Shown here piece by piece: positions 1-4,270 of a stretch of 5,446 nucleotides of DNA. The notes beneath the pieces are model-generated. The model was not told where the DNA came from and made no database searches. It was given only the letters and a program-made list of their open reading frames with translations. Within the stretch, counting starts at the first letter, position 1; every line of letters starts with the position of its first letter. The stretch comes from Nitriliruptoraceae bacterium (GTDB taxonomy: Bacteria > Actinomycetota > Nitriliruptoria > Nitriliruptorales > Nitriliruptoraceae), in NCBI GenBank assembly GCA_007125475.1, contig SLDB01000325.1:1-5446 (forward strand), read 5' to 3'. The position numbers and the translations under genes are program-made.

Positions 1-203
1 CGATCGAGGCCGACGAAGCCGACGTCGCCCACCGCACCGCCTGGAGCGTCGTCGCGGCAGGCCGCGCCTCGATCGTCACCGACGAGGCGGTGATCGAGGC
101 GCTGATGGCCGAGCCGTTCGAACCGTGGGCGCTCCCCGACGACCGGGCGTTCTGGGTCCGGGTCGACGTCCACCGGATCACCGGGCGTCGGATCGTGCGC
201 TGA
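1..203 (+). CDS. 3' end of an unrecognised protein gene (partial)
   Basis: The frame that starts at base 3 is open from the window edge to the TGA at 201-203, giving the last 66 residues of a protein that begins outside the window. Its codons have G or C at nearly every third position, as in the clear genes nearby, which supports real coding. The visible part is acidic at first (IEADEADVAHRTAWS), then holds a tryptophan- and proline-containing stretch (EPFEPWALPDD) and a basic end (HRITGRRIVR). I do not recognise the family, and no catalytic motif, signal peptide or membrane segment is visible. It lies 94 bp upstream of the next + strand gene, so the two could share a transcript, but nothing shows this. 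An internal start (ATG at 105) is possible but would leave only about 32 residues, so a gene entering from the left is far more likely. Confidence 0.7.
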   Translation, partial: IEADEADVAHRTAWSVVAAGRASIVTDEAVIEALMAEPFEPWALPDDRAFWVRVDVHRITGRRIVR

Positions 204-297
204 CCGCGACCTGCGCGACCGCTGAGGTTGCGTCGCCACGTCCGCTCCTCCAACGTGTGGGCCCGAAGCACCCTCCCGACCCGACCCACGAGGACGC

Positions 298-603
298 ATG
301 GTGTTCAACCTCATCCAGGCGTTGCAGGAGACGCGCGCCCTCTCGGAGGACCACCCCGACGACCCGGCGTGGCAACAGCTTCGTTCCCGGATCGACGAGG
401 TGATCGGGGAGCTCACCGAGGACGCCGACGATCCCACCACCGAGGTGCCCGGCGCCGACCGCCTGGTGCGTCCCGAGATCGACGAGACGCACACCGAGCT
501 CGCCGCCGCCGCGCTGATGGCCGTCCACGACCGCCCCGAGGAGGAGCAGCTCGAGCTTGCCCGGGCCGCCGTCGAGGACCTCGCCGACGAGATCGTGAAC
601 TGA
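298..603 (+). CDS. Small acidic protein of unknown function
   Basis: A 101-residue protein starting at ATG 298, with a GAGGA ribosome-binding site at 290-294, only 3 nt from the start codon. I do not recognise it. It has about 27 Asp/Glu, seven Arg, no Lys and no Cys, so it should be strongly negatively charged. Residues about 3-42 (LIQALQETRALS, then RIDEVIGELTED) and about 66-100 look amphipathic and helical, joined by a Pro/Asp/Thr-rich linker near residues 43-58. There is no signal peptide or membrane segment, so it should be cytosolic. Third codon positions are mostly G/C, and the start, binding site and stop make a clean unit. The stop lies 7 bp from the end of the convergent rdgB gene. 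It could be a small helical adaptor or regulator, but that is only a guess from composition. Confidence 0.75.
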   Translation: MVFNLIQALQETRALSEDHPDDPAWQQLRSRIDEVIGELTEDADDPTTEVPGADRLVRPEIDETHTELAAAALMAVHDRPEEEQLELARAAVEDLADEIVN

Positions 604-610
604 ACCGTCG

Positions 611-1261
611 TCAGCCAACGTCGCAGGTGAGCCGCCGTGCCAGTGCCGCGAACGCCGCACCCCGGTGGCTGATCGCGTCCTTCTCGGCGCCGCTGAGCTC
701 GGCGTTGGTCCTGCCGTCGGCGGCGTCGGCGACGAAGTGCGGGTCGTAGCCGAAGCCGTGCGCCCCCCGCGGGGTGTCGATGATCCGCCCCGGCATCCGG
801 CCGACCTCGACGTGCTCGGCACCGTCGGCGGTGACCAGCGCGGCGGCGCACACGAACCTCGCCGTGCGCTCGGCGGGCGGCACGTCGGCCAGGGAGGCCA
901 CCAGCTTCGCGTTGTTCGCCGCGTCGTCGCCGTGCACCCCGGCGTACCGGGCGCTGTGCACCCCGGGGGCGCCGTCGAGGGCGTCGACCTCGAGCCCGGA
1001 GTCGTCGGCGACCGCGTCGAGCCCCGTCGCCGCCGCGCACGCCCGGGCCTTGATCAGCGCGTTCGCCGCGAACGTCTCGCCGTCCTCGGGCGGCGCCTCG
1101 ACCCCGTGTTCCCGCATCGACTCCAGGGTCACCTCGACCCCGGCGGCGGCCAGCACGGCGCGGATCTCGTCGAGCTTGTGCGGGTTCCCGGTCGCGACGA
1201 CGATCCGGCGCGGCCGTGCGTTGTCGTCCGAACCAGGGGTGGGCCGGGGTGCGGGGTTCAC
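611..1261 (-). CDS. rdgB: RdgB/HAM1 family XTP/dITP diphosphatase (non-canonical purine NTP pyrophosphatase)
   Basis: A 216-residue enzyme of the HAM1/RdgB family, which hydrolyses ITP, dITP and XTP to the monophosphate and pyrophosphate, keeping deaminated purines out of DNA and RNA. Family motifs occur in order: ATGNPHK (residues 23-29), ADDSGLEVDAL (85-95, with the expected catalytic Asp in DDSG), PGVHSARYAG (99-108), GFGYDPHF (169-176) and ISHRGAAF (197-204). Length is normal for the family. I chose GTG 1261 because it overlaps the rph stop as GTGA (1258-1261), the usual sign of translational coupling. A purine-rich GGTGGAG lies at 1264-1270 but is very close to the start. A GTG at 1303 would add 14 Gly-rich residues and overlap rph by 46 bp. 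Even from 1261 the protein has about 17 Pro/Asp-rich residues before the usual family start. It is the last gene of the operon; rph-rdgB adjacency is widespread. Confidence 0.95.
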   Translation of the reverse strand: MNPAPRPTPGSDDNARPRRIVVATGNPHKLDEIRAVLAAAGVEVTLESMREHGVEAPPEDGETFAANALIKARACAAATGLDAVADDSGLEVDALDGAPGVHSARYAGVHGDDAANNAKLVASLADVPPAERTARFVCAAALVTADGAEHVEVGRMPGRIIDTPRGAHGFGYDPHFVADAADGRTNAELSGAEKDAISHRGAAFAALARRLTCDVG

Positions 1262-1950
1262 CGCTCCACCGCCGCCCGTTGCACGGCGAACATCTCCCGG
1301 CACCCGGCCAGCGCCAGGTCCACCAGCTCGTCGAGCATGCCGCGCGAGAACGGCACCCCCTCGGCGGTGCCCTGCACCTCGACGATCCCCCCGTCGGCGG
1401 TGGCGACGACGTTCATGTCCACCTCGGCCCGAACGTCCTCCTCGTAGGGGAGGTCGAGGCGGGCCTCGCCGTCGATCACACCCACCGAGACGGCGGCGAC
1501 CTGGCCGGTGAGCGCGTCCTCGTTGCCGACGGCGCGGAGGGCCCGGGCGAGGGCGACCCAGCCCCCGGTGATCGCCGCGGTGCGGGTACCGCCGTCAGCG
1601 TCGAGGACGTCGCAGTCGACGGTGAGGGTGAGCTCGCCGAGCGCGTCGAGGTCGACGACGGCCCGCAGCGAGCGGCCGACGAGGCGTTCGATCTCCTTGC
1701 TGCGGCCACCCGGGCCGTTGCGTTCGCGACGGGCGCGGGTGTCGGTGGCTCCCGGGAGCATCGCGTACTCGGCGGTGACCCAGCCGCGTCCGGCCCGCCA
1801 CGGCGGCGCACCCTCCTCGGCGTTCGCGGCACACAGCACCCGGGTCGAGCCGAACGCGACCAGCGCCGACCCGACCGGGTTGCGCTGCGCGTCCACGTCG
1901 ATCGTCACCTCACGCAACTGATCGGTGTCGCGTCCGTCGGCTCGGGGCAC
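1258..1950 (-). CDS. rph: Ribonuclease PH
   Basis: A 230-residue RNase PH, the phosphate-dependent 3'-5' exoribonuclease that trims tRNA and other RNA 3' ends, releasing nucleoside diphosphates; the family forms a hexameric ring. The sequence follows the family throughout: DGRDTDQLR near the start, VLCAANAEEG (38-47), GWVTAEYAMLP (56-66), EIERLVGRSLRA (86-97), CDVLDADGGTRTAAITGG (113-130, with Arg123 in the phosphate-binding loop), DLPYEEDVRAEVDMNVV (166-182, with the conserved active-site Asp178), and VEVQGTAEG. The start is GTG 1950, with GAGGAG at 1957-1962 six bases away. Compared with E. coli and M. tuberculosis RNase PH as I remember them, the loop before GWVTAEY (residues 50-55) is about two residues shorter, and the protein ends soon after MFAVQ, without the proline-rich tail of the mycobacterial protein. 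All core residues I can identify are present, so it should be active. Confidence 0.96.
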   Translation of the reverse strand: MPRADGRDTDQLREVTIDVDAQRNPVGSALVAFGSTRVLCAANAEEGAPPWRAGRGWVTAEYAMLPGATDTRARRERNGPGGRSKEIERLVGRSLRAVVDLDALGELTLTVDCDVLDADGGTRTAAITGGWVALARALRAVGNEDALTGQVAAVSVGVIDGEARLDLPYEEDVRAEVDMNVVATADGGIVEVQGTAEGVPFSRGMLDELVDLALAGCREMFAVQRAAVER

Positions 1951-1956
1951 GGTGGG

Positions 1957-1962
1957 CTCCTC
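1957..1962 (-). promoter_or_regulatory. Ribosome-binding site of rph
   Basis: On the minus strand this reads GAGGAG, six bases before GTG 1950. It fixes the non-ATG start of rph and shows that rph has its own strong ribosome entry, unlike rdgB, which overlaps rph. It lies at the downstream end of the 114-bp gap that carries the 13-nt tandem repeats. Confidence 0.7.
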
Positions 1963-2007
1963 GGGTGTGCAGGCGGTCAGCGGCGGGGTGACCGGTGGCG
2001 GTGATCG

Positions 2008-2059
2008 CGGTGGTGGCGGCCGGTGGTGGCGGCCGGTGGTGGCGGCCGGTGGTGGCGGC
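2008..2059. repeat. Four perfect tandem copies of a 13-nt repeat in the hydrolase-rph gap
   Basis: The + strand unit CGGTGGTGGCGGC occurs at 2008-2020, 2021-2033, 2034-2046 and 2047-2059 without a mismatch, and a further CG begins a broken fifth copy. The array ends 5 bp from the stop of the hydrolase gene (TGA at 2067-2065) and lies 57 bp from the rph start, so it is in the intergenic part of the presumed operon mRNA, which would read GCCGCCACCACCG repeated. The period is not a multiple of three and the flanking genes do not need it for coding. The + strand is rich in GG pairs, so it could form two-layer G-quadruplexes. Degenerate related sequence (CCGGTGGCGGTGATCG, 1992-2007) lies beside it. 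The perfect copies suggest recent slippage expansion. Any regulatory role is unproven. Confidence 0.9.
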
Positions 2060-2064
2060 CGCGC

Positions 2065-2823
2065 TCAGTCGAGGATGTAGGTCGTGAGGTCCTCGGCGAG
2101 CTCGACCGGCCCGTCGAACACGGCACGGGCCTCACGCAGGATCGTGGGGCGGTCGGCGGCCCCGGTGATGTGGGTGAGCACCAGCCGTCCCACCCCGGCC
2201 TCGGCCGCGATCTCCGCCGCCGACGTCGCGGTGAGGTGGATCCCCGCCCGGTAGTCGGCGATGTCGCCGGTCCAGCTCGCCTCGCACAGGAACAGATCGG
2301 CCCCACGGGCGATCTCGACCAGGTCGTCCCCCCCGGCCGAGTCCCCCGAGTACACGATGGTGCGGTCGCCGTGGGTGATCCGGGTCGAGACCGCTGGCAC
2401 CGGGTGCACCGAGTCGGCGAACCGCAGCGCCAACGCCCCGATCGTGACCTCGTCTCCGCCGGCGACGTCACGCACGTCGAACACGTCGGAGAACTCGTGC
2501 TCCGAGTCGGCGTCCAGCCACCGTGTCAGCGCGTCGCCGACCTCGGCAGCGCCGTGGATCGTCAGTGGAGCGGCCCGCTGACGGCCGTACTTCAACGCGT
2601 AGAACGCCCCGACCAGGTCGGCGCAGTGGTCGACGTGCCGGTGGCTGACGACGACGGCGTCCAACGCCGTGAACGGCAGGTACCGCTGCAGGTTCGCGGT
2701 CGAGCCGTTCCCGGCGTCCAGCAGCACCGCGGTGTCCCCGGCGCGCACCAGGTACCCCGAGCACGCCCGCGCCACCCCCGGGTGCGAGCCGGCCGATCCC
2801 AGCACCGTCAACGACAACGACAT
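2065..2823 (-). CDS. MBL-fold metal-dependent hydrolase, RNase Z-like / Rv1339-type
   Basis: A 252-residue cytosolic metallo-beta-lactamase-fold hydrolase. Metal-binding motifs are complete: SHRHVDH (60-66, the HxHxDH motif), His140 (SVHPVPA), Asp161 in YSGDSAG (158-164), His196 (HLTATSAAEIA) and His218 (LVLTHI). The HLT and LTHI pair after a CEAS segment is the pattern of RNase Z and class-II cyclic-nucleotide phosphodiesterase relatives, not of beta-lactamases or glyoxalase II. It lacks the long exosite arm expected of a tRNA-processing RNase Z. By position, between cysM and rph, it matches M. tuberculosis Rv1339, which has been reported as an atypical cAMP phosphodiesterase; a cyclic-nucleotide or other phosphodiester substrate is therefore likely but inferred. 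The ATG start has a near-perfect Shine-Dalgarno (2830-2837). The stop is followed by the 13-nt tandem repeats. The substrate remains open; the fold and catalytic site are secure. Confidence 0.92.
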   Translation of the reverse strand: MSLSLTVLGSAGSHPGVARACSGYLVRAGDTAVLLDAGNGSTANLQRYLPFTALDAVVVSHRHVDHCADLVGAFYALKYGRQRAAPLTIHGAAEVGDALTRWLDADSEHEFSDVFDVRDVAGGDEVTIGALALRFADSVHPVPAVSTRITHGDRTIVYSGDSAGGDDLVEIARGADLFLCEASWTGDIADYRAGIHLTATSAAEIAAEAGVGRLVLTHITGAADRPTILREARAVFDGPVELAEDLTTYILD

Positions 2824-2829
2824 CCGGTG

Positions 2830-2837
2830 ACCTCCTT
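2830..2837 (-). promoter_or_regulatory. Near-ideal Shine-Dalgarno of the MBL hydrolase gene
   Basis: Minus-strand AAGGAGGT, complementary to the 16S rRNA 3' end over eight bases and six bases from the ATG. It is the strongest ribosome-binding site in the window. A short inverted repeat (CACCC, TGAC loop, GGGTG at 2838-2851) abuts it on the upstream side of the mRNA. The 5-bp stem is too weak to call a terminator. Confidence 0.75.
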
Positions 2838-2853
2838 CACCCTGACGGGTGTC

Positions 2854-3792
2854 TCACGCCCACAGCGTCCCCGAGATGGCCGAGGCGATCTCCTTGACGT
2901 CGCCGGGGGCGTACGCCCCGGTGGAGAGGTACTTCCACCCGCCGTCGGGGGAGAGCGCGACGATCTTGGCCCCCTCGGGGAGCCTGCCACAGACCCGGGC
3001 GGCGACGGCGAGCGAGGCACCCGTCGAGACCCCGGCGAAGATCCCCTCCTCGGAGGCGAGCCGCCGGGTCCACTCCAGCGCCCGCAGCGAGTCCACCTTG
3101 ATCCGGCTGTCGAGGACGTCCTGGTCGAGGACCTCGGGGACGTAACCCTCGTCGAGGTTGCGCAGCCCGTACACCAGGTCGCCGTACTCGGGTTCGGCGG
3201 CGTAGATCTTCACGTCCGGGTTCCATGCCTTCAACCGCCGGCCCACCCCGGTGACGGTCCCACCGGTGCCCAGCCCCGCGACGAACGCGGTGACGTCGGG
3301 GAGGTCGGCGATGATCTCCGGACCGGTGGTCTCGTAGTGCGCCAGCGAGTTCGCGGCGTTGCCGTACTGGAACGGCATGTACACCGACGGGTCGTCGGCG
3401 GCGAGCTGCTGGGCCATCCGCACCGCCCCGTTCGACCCCTCGGTCGCCGGCGAGTGCACGATCTCGACCCCGAACATCGTCAGCAGCTGCTTGCGCTCCT
3501 CGGAGGTGTTCTCCGGCATCACGCAGGTCAGTGGGTACCCCTTGACCTGGCAGATCGCCGCGAGCCCGATCCCGGTGTTGCCGGAGGTCGGTTCGAGGAC
3601 CCGCTGGCCCGGGGAGAGCAGCCCGTACCGCTCGGCCTCCTCGATGAGGTACTTCGCGACCCGGTCCTTCACCGACCCGGTGGGGTTCTGCCCCTCGAGC
3701 TTGAGGTAGAGGTGGTAGCCGTCCGGGGAGAGGCGGGGGAGCCCGACCAGCGGGGTGTTGCCGATGGCCTGGGCGATGTCGCCGAAGATCAC
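2854..3792 (-). CDS. cysM: PLP-dependent cysteine synthase CysM (O-phosphoserine / CysO-thiocarboxylate type)
   Basis: A 312-residue fold-type II PLP enzyme of the cysteine synthase family. Visible motifs are IGNTPLVGL (10-18), NPTGSVKDR (36-44, with Lys42 as the PLP Schiff-base lysine), EPTSGNTGIG (67-76, substrate loop), GTGGTVTGVGRRLK (175-188, phosphate cup) and SPDGGWKYLSTGAY near the C terminus. The ending GTLWA and the WKYLSTGAYA segment match M. tuberculosis CysM (Rv1336). Arg211 in YGLRNLDEG sits at the place of mycobacterial Arg220, which selects O-phosphoserine; the offset of nine residues is the same as for the PLP lysine (Lys51 there). I therefore infer that it makes cysteine from O-phosphoserine and CysO thiocarboxylate rather than acting as a plain O-acetylserine enzyme. 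It starts at GTG 3792, overlapping the cysO stop as GTGA, with only a weak ribosome-binding site, so translation is probably coupled to cysO. It should be cytosolic. Confidence 0.95.
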   Translation of the reverse strand: MIFGDIAQAIGNTPLVGLPRLSPDGYHLYLKLEGQNPTGSVKDRVAKYLIEEAERYGLLSPGQRVLEPTSGNTGIGLAAICQVKGYPLTCVMPENTSEERKQLLTMFGVEIVHSPATEGSNGAVRMAQQLAADDPSVYMPFQYGNAANSLAHYETTGPEIIADLPDVTAFVAGLGTGGTVTGVGRRLKAWNPDVKIYAAEPEYGDLVYGLRNLDEGYVPEVLDQDVLDSRIKVDSLRALEWTRRLASEEGIFAGVSTGASLAVAARVCGRLPEGAKIVALSPDGGWKYLSTGAYAPGDVKEIASAISGTLWA

Positions 3793-4085
3793 CGTCCGAC
3801 CCGCTGCGGCGACGACGCGCCACCGGCGACCGCCGGCATGATCGCGATCTCCGAGCCGTCCTCGACCGGCGTGTCGAGCCCGGAGACGTAGCGGATGTCC
3901 TCGTCGTCGACGTAGACGTTGATGAACCCGCGGAGGCCGTCGTCGTCGAAGAGGTTGTCGGCCAGACCGGGGTGCGCGGTGGTGAGGCTGTCGAAGACCT
4001 CACGCACGCTGGTGCCGTCGGCGGTGATCTTGGCCTCACCACCGGTGTGCTTGCGCAGGACGCTCGGGATACGAACGACGGGCAT
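3789..4085 (-). CDS. cysO: MoaD/ThiS-family sulfur carrier protein CysO, with a C-terminal extension
   Basis: A 98-residue beta-grasp, ubiquitin-like sulfur carrier. In M. tuberculosis, CysO receives sulfur as a C-terminal glycine thiocarboxylate (activated by MoeZ), passes it to CysM to give a CysO-cysteine adduct, and Mec releases the cysteine. The start resembles CysO (VRIPSVLRKHTGG, 4-16), the centre holds FINVYVDDEDIRY (54-66), and the end carries IMPAVAGG (82-89). Mycobacterial CysO stops at this di-glycine, as I remember it. Here nine more residues follow (ASSPQRVGR, 90-98) before the TGA at 3791-3789, which overlaps the cysM start. Gly89 is therefore not the terminus of the primary product, and the tail would have to be cut off before sulfur loading. 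The start is ATG 4085 with GAGGA at 4094-4098, eight bases away. It is the first gene of the operon, and no mec gene lies upstream in this window. Confidence 0.94.
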   Translation of the reverse strand: MPVVRIPSVLRKHTGGEAKITADGTSVREVFDSLTTAHPGLADNLFDDDGLRGFINVYVDDEDIRYVSGLDTPVEDGSEIAIMPAVAGGASSPQRVGR

Positions 4086-4145
4086 GGTGGTCGTCCTCGG
4101 GTTCGTCGGGGCATCGGCCGCTGGGGCCGCCGTCTCGTCCGGCTC

Positions 4146-4175
4146 AGCCTACCGGTGGGTCCCCGCCACGCCGAC
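4146..4175 (-). promoter_or_regulatory. Candidate promoter of the cysO operon
   Basis: The minus strand carries TAGGCT at 4151-4146, fitting the TANNNT -10 element of actinobacterial housekeeping promoters. With an 18-nt spacer the -35 would be GTCGGC (4175-4170), a poor match. Transcription would begin near 4139, leaving a leader of about 55 nt with the cysO ribosome-binding site at 4098-4094. In the 185-bp divergent region TA occurs only twice, and this is the only TA set in a TANNNT facing cysO. The site is plausible but rests mainly on one hexamer. Confidence 0.35.
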
Positions 4176-4233
4176 CGTGGCCGTGCTGACGGGGCGAACC
4201 GATCGGCACCCGCCCCCGCGCAACGCCGTCCGC

Positions 4234-4262
4234 CTGTCCGCCTCCTCTCCGCCTCCTAGTCT
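4234..4262 (+). promoter_or_regulatory. Candidate leaderless promoter of the YcaQ-family gene
   Basis: TAGTCT at 4257-4262 fits the TANNNT -10 consensus. A partial -35, CTGTCC (4234-4239), lies 17 nt upstream. The GTG start at 4271 is 8 nt past the -10, where transcription would be expected to begin, so the mRNA would have no leader. An in-frame TGA at 4262-4264 rules out a start further upstream, and no Shine-Dalgarno-like sequence precedes the GTG. Leaderless mRNAs with this geometry are common in actinobacteria. Confidence 0.55.
4237..4257. repeat. 10-nt direct repeat in the YcaQ-family gene promoter
   Basis: TCCGCCTCCT occurs at 4237-4246 and again at 4248-4257, an 11-nt period, close to one turn of DNA. 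A partial copy, TCCGCCT, starts at 4229. The pair fills the spacer between the candidate -35 and -10, and its last T is the first base of the -10. It could be an operator placed on one DNA face or simply a pyrimidine-rich stretch; no binding protein is implied by the sequence. Confidence 0.6.
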
Positions 4263-4270
4263 GACGCCTC

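Noticed and set aside
228..256. TTGCGT and CAACGT with a 17-nt spacer as a promoter of the acidic-protein gene
   Set aside because: The spacing is right but the -10 lacks the initial T of TANNNT. Such matches are common by chance, so I would not annotate it.
586..612. GACGA...TCGTC inverted repeat at the convergent gene junction
   Set aside because: A 5-bp stem with a 17-nt loop is expected by chance in this composition and would not stop transcription.
1261..1303. Longer rdgB start at GTG 1303
   Set aside because: It would add 14 Gly-rich residues read from inside rph in another frame, with no family similarity. GTG 1261 overlapping the rph stop explains the data better.
2838..2851. Inverted repeat CACCC-TGAC-GGGTG between cysM and the hydrolase gene as a terminator
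   Set aside because: The stem is only 5 bp, has no T tract, and the hydrolase ribosome-binding site follows at once, so termination here is unlikely.
2023..3891. 622-codon open frame on the + strand opposite the hydrolase, cysM and cysO
   Set aside because: It is antisense to three clearly recognised genes. Long stop-free frames are expected on the opposite strand of very GC-rich coding DNA, and its Arg/Gly/Val-rich translation shows no family motif.
2837..4114. 425-codon open frame on the minus strand overlapping cysM and cysO
   Set aside because: It is a shifted frame of real genes, with an Arg/Pro-rich translation. The frames with PLP and beta-grasp motifs are the true ones.
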